Of a stretch of 64,000 bases of DNA, positions 57,472-64,000 are shown in pieces. The stretch covers positions 124,001-188,000 of the forward strand of contig CAWJCP010000002.1 of NCBI GenBank assembly GCA_963841445.1. Reading direction: 5' to 3'. A model generated the notes under the pieces. It did no database searches and had not been told where the DNA came from. It saw only the letters and a list, made by a program, of their open reading frames with translations. The position numbers and the translations under genes were made by a program. Origin of the DNA: Mayfieldus sp963841445 (GTDB lineage: Bacteria > Actinomycetota > Thermoleophilia > Solirubrobacterales > 70-9). Each line of letters opens with the position of its first letter. Positions within the stretch are counted from its first letter, which is position 1.

Positions 57472-58810
57472 GTGGAGCGCGTCACCACGATCCCCGCGCA
57501 CCCGCGGACGCCGTCCGCCCTCGCCTGGCGCCGGTTCCGCGCTCTCGTCAGGCGCGCGCCGGAGGCCGCGGCGATCACGGCCTGGATCGGGCTGCTGGCG
57601 CTGGTCGCCGTCTGGGGCCAGGCCCTGAAGCCCGGCATCTCGCTCCCGACCCCGCCGCTGCTGGCCCGGGTCGACCCGCAAGCGTCATTGTCACTGCTAC
57701 CTGCCGTCGCCGTCGCCGTCGCCCTGGTCCTCGCCGGCCCGCGGCTTGCGGCATCGCTGCGCTGGCGTTCGCTGCTGGTCGGCGGCTTCGCGGCGACGCT
57801 GGCCTGGGTCGTGGCGCTGGCCATGGCTCGCGGCCCCGACGGGTTGGTCGGGCCGGTGTCCTGGCCCTCCGAGTACCTGGCCGGCGTGCATTTCGTCGCC
57901 ACGCCGGGGGGCTTCCTGGCCCACTTCACGGACAGGATCGGCGCCTACAACGTCCACCTGCGCGGCCACCCGCCGGGGATGGTGCTTCTGCTGTGGACGA
58001 TGCGCGAGGTCGGCCTCGGGGGCGAATGGCCGGCCGCGGCGCTGATGGTCGGCGGCGGTTCGCTGACCGTCCCCGCCGCCCTGATCGCGCTTCGCGAGGT
58101 CGCCGACGAGCGCCGCGCCCGCGCCGCCGCCCCCTACTTGGTGCTGCTTCCGGCCGCACTGTGGATCGGCACCAGCGCCGACGCCCTCTTTGCCGGCGTC
58201 ACCGCCTGGGCCGTCGCGCTTGCAATTCTGGCCACCCGGCGCCGCGGCTTGCGATCGGCCCTGCTGGCCCTCGGCTCCGGCCTGCTGTTCGGCGCCGGGC
58301 TGATGCTCTCCTACGGGCTGGCGCTGGTCGGCCTCGTTTGCCTTCCGGTCGCGCTGGCCCGCCGCCGCGTCGACGTGTTGGCGATCGCCGCGGCCGCTGC
58401 GGGCCTGGTCCTGGCGGGCTTTGCCGATCGCCGGCTTCTGGTGGCCGGACGGATTGATCGCGACCCGCGGCCAGTACCTCGCCGGCGTCGCCGCCCACCG
58501 CCCCTACGGCTACTTCCTGCTCGCGAACCTCGCCGTGCTCGGTCTATTGCTCGGCCCCGCGGTGATCGCCGCGCTGGCGCGGCTCCGCGACCGGCGGGTC
58601 TGGCTTCTGGTCGGGGGCGCGGCGGCGGCGGTGGCGGTGGCCGAGCTCAGCGGCATGTCGAAGGGCGAGGTGGAGCGGATCTGGCTTCCCTTCGTGCCCT
58701 GGCTGGCTCTCGCCGCCTGCACCCTGCCGGCCCGCGGGCGCTCGCTCTGGCTGGGCGCCCAGGCGGCGGCGGCGCTTGCAGTCGAGATGGCTCTGGTGAC
58801 GAAATGGTGA
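57472..58810 (+). CDS. Polytopic GT-C-like membrane glycosyltransferase, frame break near 58423-58427
   Basis: GTG start. The first frame (to ~LVLAGFA, residue ~318) has eight or nine hydrophobic segments and a luminal loop with FTDRIGAYNVHLRGHPPGMVLLLW. GHPP is reminiscent of the conserved loop in GT-C mannosyltransferases. One base later the protein continues IAGFWWPDGLIATRGQYLAGVAAHRPYGYFLLANLAVL and ends at 58810. The corrected length is about 445 aa. It probably transfers a sugar from a polyprenyl-phosphate donor made by the divergent GT2. The break is probably an extra G. Confidence 0.75.
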
Positions 58811-59934
58811 TCTCGCGAGTCCTGGTCACCGGCGGGCTCGGGTTCGTCGGCTCCCAGGTCGTCGACGAGCTGGTCGATCGAGGCCTCGAGGTCGTGGCGC
58901 TGGACAGCCTCAACCCGCGCGCACATGCGGAGCAGCCCGACTACGCAAACTCCGACGCAGACCATGTTCGAGCGGATTTGCGCGACCCGGACGCGGCCGA
59001 CCGCTGCCTGCGCGGCGTCGACGCCGTCTGCCATCAGGCGTCGATGGTCGGTCTCGGCCTCGACTTCGCCGACGCGCCGGACTACGTGCAGCACAACTCC
59101 CTCGGCACCGCGAACCTGCTCGCGGCGATGGCCCGGCGGCGCTTTCGCGGTCCGCTGGTGCTCGCGAGCAGCATGGTGATCTACGGGGAGGGGCGCTACC
59201 GCTGTCGGGTCCACGGGGCGATGCGTCCCTCGCCCCGAGATCCAAGGCAGCTGGCCGCGGGCCGCTTCGAGCCGAGCTGCCCGGGCTGCGGCGGTGAGCT
59301 CGAGCCGCTGGCGGTTGGCGAGGATTCCGCGCCGGACCCGCGCAACGTCTACGCGGCCAGCAAGCTCAACCAGGAGCACCTCTGCTCGGTATTCGCCCGC
59401 GAGACCGGGAATCCGGTCACGGCGCTTCGCTACCACAACGTCTACGGGCCACGGATGCCGCGCGACACGCCCTACGCGGGCGTGGCCAGCATCTTTCGCA
59501 GCTCGCTGGAGGCCGGTGCAGCGCCGCGGGTCTTCGAGGATGGCGCCCAGCGCCGCGACTTCGTGCACGTGCGCGACGTCGCCCACGCCAACGTTCTCGC
59601 CCTGACCGCGGACCCGCCGCCGTCGGGCGCCTTCAACATCGCCAGCGGGCATCCACGCTCGATCGGGGCGCTGGCGGGCGCCCTCGCGATCGAGCTGCGC
59701 GGTCCGGCCCCGCTGGTCAGCGGCGAGTACCGGCTGGGCGACGTGCGTCACGTTTTCGCGGCGACCGAGAAGGCGCGCGAGGAGCTTGGCTTCGAGGCCC
59801 GGGTCGGGTTCGGGGAGGGGATCGCGGAGTTCGCGCGCGCACCGCTGCGCAGCCCGGTCGATCGCATCCAGGCCTCCCAGCAGGCGGTCGAGCCGGGCTG
59901 GATGGAGGCAGGGCTCGCGAAAGGCCCGGCCTGA
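58804..59934 (+). CDS. NAD-dependent epimerase/dehydratase with a zinc-ribbon-like insertion
   Basis: A 376-aa extended SDR. Rossmann motif RVLVTGGLGFVGSQVV, catalytic VLASSMVIYGEG (Ser) and VYAASKLNQEH (Tyr-x-x-x-Lys). Between them is a ~55-residue insertion with YRCRVHGAMR and FEPSCPGCGGELEPL: Cys/His followed by CPGC, a likely Zn site not found in ordinary GalE-type enzymes. YRLGDVRHVFA in the C-terminal domain is typical of nucleotide-sugar epimerases. Overlaps the membrane transferase by 7 bp. Confidence 0.88.
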   Translation: MVISRVLVTGGLGFVGSQVVDELVDRGLEVVALDSLNPRAHAEQPDYANSDADHVRADLRDPDAADRCLRGVDAVCHQASMVGLGLDFADAPDYVQHNSLGTANLLAAMARRRFRGPLVLASSMVIYGEGRYRCRVHGAMRPSPRDPRQLAAGRFEPSCPGCGGELEPLAVGEDSAPDPRNVYAASKLNQEHLCSVFARETGNPVTALRYHNVYGPRMPRDTPYAGVASIFRSSLEAGAAPRVFEDGAQRRDFVHVRDVAHANVLALTADPPPSGAFNIASGHPRSIGALAGALAIELRGPAPLVSGEYRLGDVRHVFAATEKAREELGFEARVGFGEGIAEFARAPLRSPVDRIQASQQAVEPGWMEAGLAKGPA

Positions 59935-59963
59935 CCGTGGGCTCGAAGCGACACAATGTCGCC

Positions 59964-60662
59964 ATGGCTTCCTGCGAAGCCCGCGTGCTTGTGGTCGACG
60001 ACGAGCCGATCGTGCGTGACGTGCTGCGGCGCTACCTGGCTCGCGAAGGCTTCGAGGTCAGTACGGCGGCCGACGGCCAGGCGGCGCTGGATGCGTGGCA
60101 GGGGACGAGCCCCGACGTCGTGGTGCTCGACCTGATGCTGCCGCGGATCGATGGCCTGGAGGTGTTTCGCCGCATGCGGGGGCACGGCGACACCGCGGTC
60201 CTGATGCTGACCGCCCGCGGCGAGGCGACCGACAGGATCGTCGGGTTGGAGCTGGGGGCCGACGACTACATCGCGAAGCCGTTCTCGCCGCGCGAGATCG
60301 TCGCCAGGGTCCGGGCGGTGCTGCGCCGGACCCAGAACGGAGCATCGTCAGTCGAGGATCACCGCCCGATCTCCCTCGCCGGCCTGGAGATCGATCCTCG
60401 CGCCCGTGAGGTGCGGCGCGGGGAATCGGCGCTGCGCCTCACCCCGAAGGAGTTCGACCTCCTGCGCTTCCTCGCTTCCAACCCGGGCACGGTGTACAGC
60501 CGCAGCCAGCTGCTCGAGCAGGTCTGGGACATCGCCTATGACGGCGACCCCTCGACGGTGACCGTCCACGTGCGGCGTCTGCGCGAGAAGATCGAGCGGC
60601 AACCCTCCGATCCGGTGCACCTGGTCACCGTCTCCGGCGCCGGCTACCGGTTCGACCCGTGA
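59964..60662 (+). CDS. OmpR-family response regulator
   Basis: A 232-aa protein. Receiver domain: VLVVDDEPIVRDVLRRYL (acidic pair), DVVVLDLMLPRIDGLEVF (phospho-Asp), LMLTARGEATD (Thr) and ADDYIAKPFSPREIVARVRA (Lys). The winged-helix DNA-binding domain (~145-230) ends TVTVHVRRLREKIERQPSDP...TVSGAGYRFDP. The ATG at 59964 is preferred; a GTG at 59937 would add nine residues. Its stop overlaps the histidine kinase start. Confidence 0.93.
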   Translation: MASCEARVLVVDDEPIVRDVLRRYLAREGFEVSTAADGQAALDAWQGTSPDVVVLDLMLPRIDGLEVFRRMRGHGDTAVLMLTARGEATDRIVGLELGADDYIAKPFSPREIVARVRAVLRRTQNGASSVEDHRPISLAGLEIDPRAREVRRGESALRLTPKEFDLLRFLASNPGTVYSRSQLLEQVWDIAYDGDPSTVTVHVRRLREKIERQPSDPVHLVTVSGAGYRFDP

Positions 60663-61858
60663 GTCGCCGCTCGCCGCTGGCGATCTCCGCCGCCCTCGCG
60701 GGAGCCGGGGCGCTCGCGAGCATCGCGATCAGCTCCACGAGCTCGAGCTCGACCGAGCTCGTGCACCTGGGCGAGTTCCTGGCAATCGGAACGGCGATGA
60801 CGGTGGCGCTGACCGTTCTGGTCGCACCGCGATTGTCGCGGCTCGCGCTGGGGCCGCGGATCGTCTCGATCGGCTCGCTGGCGGTACTGGTCAGCCTCCT
60901 CAATCTCGCGGTGCTCGCCTGGCTGATGTTGATCGGCCATGACGAGCTCGCCGCCGTTGCGGCGCTGATCGTCTACTCGGCCGCGGCCGGCATCGGGGCG
61001 GCGCTGGCGACCGCGCGGGCCTCGTCCGACGCGATGGCACAGCTCTCGGAATCGGCTCGGCGGCTTGGCGGTGGCGACCTCGATGCGCGCACCGGCAAGC
61101 TCGACGGCGGCCCGGAGCTCGATGCCCTCGCGGGAGCGCTGGACGAGATGGCAGACCAGCTGAGCCGCTCGCTGGAGCGGACCCGCTCCGCCGAGGAGCA
61201 GCGCCGCGATCTGATCGTCGCGGTCTCGCACGACCTGCGGACCCCGCTCTCCGGTGTCCGGGCGATGGTCGAGGCGATCGACGAGGGGGTTGTCGATGAC
61301 GTGGAGACCGTGCAGCGCTACGTGCACGAAATGCGCTCCTCGGTCGATTCGCTGGTCACCCTCGTGGATGACCTATTCGAGCTCGTGCAGCTCGATGCGG
61401 GGGCGATCGTCTCCGCGACTGAGCAGGCACGACTCTCGGACGTCGTCGCATCCGCGATCGCAGCCTGCGATGCGCAGGCGTCGGAGAAGGGGCTGGCGCT
61501 CGAGCTGAGCCTCGACGGAGCCGGGCAGGTGATGGTTTCCCCTCGGCTCACCAGAGTGGTCCAGAACCTGCTCCAGAACGCGATCCGCCACACGCCGGCC
61601 GACGGCACGGTGCGGGTAGAGGCGCGACGCGCGGGCGAGGGCGTCGAGGTGATCGTGCAGGACAGCGGCAGCGGGATCGACGAAGCGTCACTGGAGCGCG
61701 TCTTCGAGCCCTTCTGGCGCGGCGACGCGGCCCGGGTCGGCTTCGGCTCGGGGCTCGGCCTGGCGCTCGCCAAGCGAATCGTCGAGGCGCATGGCGGCAC
61801 GATCGCGGTCGAGAGCGTTCCGGCACAGGGCTCACGGTTCGCCGTTCTTCTGCCTTAA
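60659..61858 (+). CDS. Membrane sensor histidine kinase
   Basis: A 399-aa protein. Four hydrophobic segments within residues 8-125 form a membrane sensor with only short external loops, suggesting it senses the membrane or a partner. A HAMP-like linker (~130-185) follows, then the DHp H-box AVSHDLRTPLSGVRAMVEAI (phospho-His). The ATPase has N-box VVQNLLQNAIRHTP, VQDSGSGIDEASLERVFEPFWRGD and GSGLGLALAKRIVEAHGG. Pairs with the response regulator (4-bp overlap). Confidence 0.93.
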   Translation: MSRRSPLAISAALAGAGALASIAISSTSSSSTELVHLGEFLAIGTAMTVALTVLVAPRLSRLALGPRIVSIGSLAVLVSLLNLAVLAWLMLIGHDELAAVAALIVYSAAAGIGAALATARASSDAMAQLSESARRLGGGDLDARTGKLDGGPELDALAGALDEMADQLSRSLERTRSAEEQRRDLIVAVSHDLRTPLSGVRAMVEAIDEGVVDDVETVQRYVHEMRSSVDSLVTLVDDLFELVQLDAGAIVSATEQARLSDVVASAIAACDAQASEKGLALELSLDGAGQVMVSPRLTRVVQNLLQNAIRHTPADGTVRVEARRAGEGVEVIVQDSGSGIDEASLERVFEPFWRGDAARVGFGSGLGLALAKRIVEAHGGTIAVESVPAQGSRFAVLLP

Positions 61859-61892
61859 GCGATTCGAAACCCCGGGCCGCGAGGATGGGCCG

Positions 61893-62609
61893 ATGCCTGG
61901 CCTCGCAGGGGAAGCGATCGGGACGCGCTCCGCGCTCGAGCTCTACGGGCAGGCGCTGCTGCAGGGTTCGGCCGGCTCAGCTCATGTCTGCCGGGTGATC
62001 GCGGACGACGGAACGAATCGGCGGCTGCCGCTGGAGCGTTGGCTGGGTCATCCGGACCCCGGGGAGACGGAGCTCTTGGCGCACGCCGCCGCTCCGGTCC
62101 TCGACGTCGGTTGCGGGGCGGGGAGGCACCTGGCCTGGCTGCGGTCGCAGCGCGTTCCGGCGCTCGGCATCGATGTCGCCCCTGGCGCCGTGGCCCTGGC
62201 CCGCAGACGTGGCTTGGCGGTGCTCCAGGCGTCGGTATTCGACTCGCTGCCCGCCTCGGGCTGCTGGCGCAGCGCCTTGTTGCTGGACGGGAACATCGGG
62301 ATCGGTGGCGACCCGGTGTCGCTGCTGGCCCGGGTCCGCAGCCTGCTGGGAGAAGGCGCGTGCGTATTCGTGGAGCTCGAGCCGCCCGGGCGTTCGTCGC
62401 GGGCCGTGCGAGTGCGGATCGAGAGCGCCAGCGAGAGCAGCGATTGGATTCCCTGGGCCTGGATGAGCGCCGATCACATCGACGCGATCGCCGAGCAGGC
62501 GGGCCTGAGCTCGCGGCGCTGCTGGCAGAGCGGAGGGCGCTGGTTCGCGCGGCTGGCCTCTGAACCGCGTCCCCGAGCCTCCGAGGGAGCCCGTGCCGCC
62601 GCTGGTTGA
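61893..62609 (+). CDS. SAM-dependent class I methyltransferase
   Basis: A 238-aa protein. The ATG at 61893 has GAGGA upstream. Motif I VLDVGCGAGRHLAWLRSQ binds AdoMet, ALGIDVAPGAVALARRRGL carries the ribose-binding Asp, and ALLLDGNIGIGGDP is an unusual post-II segment. The substrate is unknown. Its position after the two-component pair, in a locus of sugar enzymes, suggests methylation of a glycan or small molecule. Confidence 0.83.
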   Translation: MPGLAGEAIGTRSALELYGQALLQGSAGSAHVCRVIADDGTNRRLPLERWLGHPDPGETELLAHAAAPVLDVGCGAGRHLAWLRSQRVPALGIDVAPGAVALARRRGLAVLQASVFDSLPASGCWRSALLLDGNIGIGGDPVSLLARVRSLLGEGACVFVELEPPGRSSRAVRVRIESASESSDWIPWAWMSADHIDAIAEQAGLSSRRCWQSGGRWFARLASEPRPRASEGARAAAG

Positions 62610-62648
62610 GCAGGCGGAGAGATCTGGGTCGGCGACCAAAGCGTCCGC

Positions 62649-62654
62649 TACGGT
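62649..62654 (+). promoter_or_regulatory. Leaderless -10 box (TACGGT)
   Basis: TACGGT ends 6 nt before the ATG at 62661. Confidence 0.4.
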
Positions 62655-62660
62655 CACCGC

Positions 62661-63125
62661 ATGGCCGAGCCCGCCGGACAAATCGTCGAGATCAACATCT
62701 CCTCGCGGCACGAGCAGCTGCCGACCGCGGTCGAGCGAGTCGCGGCGCTCGCCGGACGCGGGCTGCGGGGAGACCGCAACTTCCTCGCCGATGGCGAGCC
62801 GCAGCCCGGGCGCGACAAGGACCTGACCCTGATCGCGATCGAGGCCCTGGATGCTCTCGCCGAGGAGCACGACATCGAGCTGTCGGCGGCCGAGTCGCGC
62901 CGCAACCTCGCCACGAGGGGGGTCGACCTCAACGCACTGGTGGGGAGAAGGTTCCTGGTCGGCGAGGTGGAGTGCAGGGGGCTGGAGCTGTGCGAGCCCT
63001 GCGCGCACCTGGAAGGCCTCACCCGGCCTGGGGTGTTGCGCGGACTGGTCCACCGAGGCGGGCTGCGCGCGGAGATCGTCGAGGACGGCGAGATCGCGGT
63101 CGGCGATCAGGTGCGGCCACTGTGA
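62661..63125 (+). CDS. MOSC-domain protein
   Basis: A 154-aa single MOSC (Mo-cofactor sulfurase C-terminal) domain. GRGLRGDRNFLADGEPQPGRDKDLTLIAIEALD, SAAESRRNLATRGVDLNALVGRRF and VGEVECRGLELCEPCAHLEGLT are the family motifs, including the conserved C-E-P-C. MOSC proteins bind or hand over sulphur or Mo cofactor. It sits between a molybdoenzyme locus and moaA, which fits a cofactor-delivery role. Confidence 0.92.
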   Translation: MAEPAGQIVEINISSRHEQLPTAVERVAALAGRGLRGDRNFLADGEPQPGRDKDLTLIAIEALDALAEEHDIELSAAESRRNLATRGVDLNALVGRRFLVGEVECRGLELCEPCAHLEGLTRPGVLRGLVHRGGLRAEIVEDGEIAVGDQVRPL

Positions 63126-63130
63126 GTCGC

Positions 63131-63136
63131 TAGCCT
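63131..63136 (+). promoter_or_regulatory. Leaderless -10 box (TAGCCT) supporting the moaA TTG start
   Basis: TAGCCT ends 7 nt before the TTG at 63144. Confidence 0.45.
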
Positions 63137-63143
63137 CGAAGCG

Positions 63144-64000
63144 TTGGCCACCGAGTCCCTGATAGACGGGCACGGGCGCGAGATCACCGACCTGCGGGTA
63201 TCGGTCACCGACCGCTGCAACTTTCGCTGCCAGTACTGCATGCCCGCCGAGGGCCTGCCCTGGCTGGAGCGGGAGGAGATCCTCAGCTTCGAGGAGGTCG
63301 AGCGCCTGGTGCGGCTGCTCGTCTCAATGGGAATCGAGGACGTGCGGCTCACCGGGGGCGAGCCGCTGGTGCGCCGACAGTTCCCCCGCCTGGTCGCGAT
63401 GCTGGCGGCGATCGACGGCCTGCGCGATCTCTCCCTGACCACCAACGGGTACCTGCTGGAGCGCGATGCGGCGGCCTTGCTCCACGCCGGCGTCCAGCGC
63501 GTCAACGTCTCGATCGACTCCCTGCAGCGCGATCGGTTCTTCCAGATCACCCGCCGCGACGCGCTGCCGCGGGTGCTGCGGGGTCTGGAGGCGATCGCCG
63601 CCCATCCGCAGGTCCACCCGGTGAAGGTCAACGCCGTGGCGATGCGAGGCTTCAGCGAGCACGAGGCGCTGCGTTTCGCCGATTTCGCCCGCTCGACCGC
63701 CTTCCAGGTCCGCTTCATCGAGTTCATGCCCCTCGACGGCGATCACGCCTGGACCCCGGACGCGGTGCTGAGCGGGGAGGAGCTGCGGGCGATGATCGAC
63801 GCCGTCCACCCGCTCGAGGAGCAGCCACGCGAGCCGGCCGCCACGGCGCGGGTCTTTCGCTTTGCCGACGGTCAAGGCGAGATCGGCTTCATCAACCCGG
63901 TCTCGGAACCTTTCTGCGCCGACTGCAACCGGATTCGCCTGACCGCGGACGGCAAGCTGCGCACCTGCCTGTTCTCGCTGCACGAGACCGACCTGCGAGG
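63144..64000 (+). CDS. moaA: GTP 3',8-cyclase MoaA (3' end outside window)
   Basis: 285 codons are visible and the frame is open at the window end. The TTG start is inferred from the -10 box and from DGHGREITDLRVSVTDRCNFRCQYCMP at the N-terminus, whose CxxxCxxC binds the radical-SAM cluster. VRLTGGEPLVRR, LTTNGYLL and VNVSIDSLQRDRF follow. PVSEPFCADCNRIRLTADGKLRTCLF is the C-terminal second [4Fe-4S] site that binds GTP. First step of molybdenum cofactor synthesis. Confidence 0.95.
   Translation, partial: MATESLIDGHGREITDLRVSVTDRCNFRCQYCMPAEGLPWLEREEILSFEEVERLVRLLVSMGIEDVRLTGGEPLVRRQFPRLVAMLAAIDGLRDLSLTTNGYLLERDAAALLHAGVQRVNVSIDSLQRDRFFQITRRDALPRVLRGLEAIAAHPQVHPVKVNAVAMRGFSEHEALRFADFARSTAFQVRFIEFMPLDGDHAWTPDAVLSGEELRAMIDAVHPLEEQPREPAATARVFRFADGQGEIGFINPVSEPFCADCNRIRLTADGKLRTCLFSLHETDLR

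Noticed and set aside
57472..59934. A natural membrane transferase-epimerase fusion
   Set aside because: The 820-aa frame reads Arg-rich nonsense between the two domains. The adjacent frame gives the conserved membrane segments and a stop at 58810.

Overview
This 64 kb window is chromosomal sequence from a very GC-rich actinobacterium. Gene content and order suggest the Thermoleophilia/Solirubrobacterales: GTG and TTG starts, many TANNNT boxes 6-9 nt before start codons (leaderless genes), KimA-like permeases beside CeoB/CeoC-like RCK proteins, a shikimate kinase/dehydroquinate synthase fusion, and an aro-pepP-efp-nusB-ispA-dxs backbone. The lineage is an inference; there is no rRNA to test it. 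No prophage, insertion sequence or CRISPR array is visible.

Layout. 1-7114: tail of an FMN hydroxy-acid oxidase, two APC permeases with C-terminal universal-stress domains, two RCK proteins and a ferredoxin-reductase-like flavoprotein (a probable K+ uptake and sensing block). 7166-8982: tRNA-Gln, a low-GC HNH nuclease with a perfect LexA-type box at its start, and a lipoprotein. 8949-15382: a heterodimeric ABC exporter with an operator-like palindrome and several small genes. 15813-21480: secreted esterase-like protein, methyltransferase-like membrane protein, ABM monooxygenase, tRNA-Met, aldo/keto reductase, glutamate formimidoyltransferase. 21585-31501: MBL hydrolase, hisS, aspS, a candidate structured RNA, a DUF5946-like gene divergent from an IscU-MnmA fusion, peroxiredoxin, alaS, ruvX. 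31560-39462: mltG, aroE, HtrA-like protease, aroC, aroKB, aroQ, pepP. 39459-47982: an accessory block inside the usual pepP-efp junction, with EamA exporter, LtrA, a SigB/F-type sigma factor, and two secreted repeat proteins (a 990-aa Asn/Gly-rich protein of seven alternating A-B modules, and a Pro-rich protein with about 25 tandem 21/24-bp units). 47998-52071: efp, nusB, xseB-like, ispA, dxs. 53291-64000: a large divergent locus with a b-type-cytochrome/molybdopterin oxidoreductase, beta-propeller lipoprotein, three glycosyltransferase-type proteins, a zinc-insert epimerase, a two-component system, a methyltransferase, MOSC and moaA.

Two features cut across the window. First, at least seven genes (lipoprotein, aspS, DUF5946-like, mltG, aroE, a cytochrome-like gene, a membrane glycosyltransferase) plus the Pro-rich gene contain single-base frame breaks, most of them one extra base. 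That points to an indel-prone assembly, or less likely to real +1 frameshifting. Second, leaderless -10 elements are widespread, and in two divergent gene pairs a single symmetric -10 box appears to serve both directions.

The best candidates for undescribed biology are the 53-64 kb molybdoenzyme/glycan locus, the A-B repeat protein block next to its sigma factor, and the IscU-MnmA fusion.
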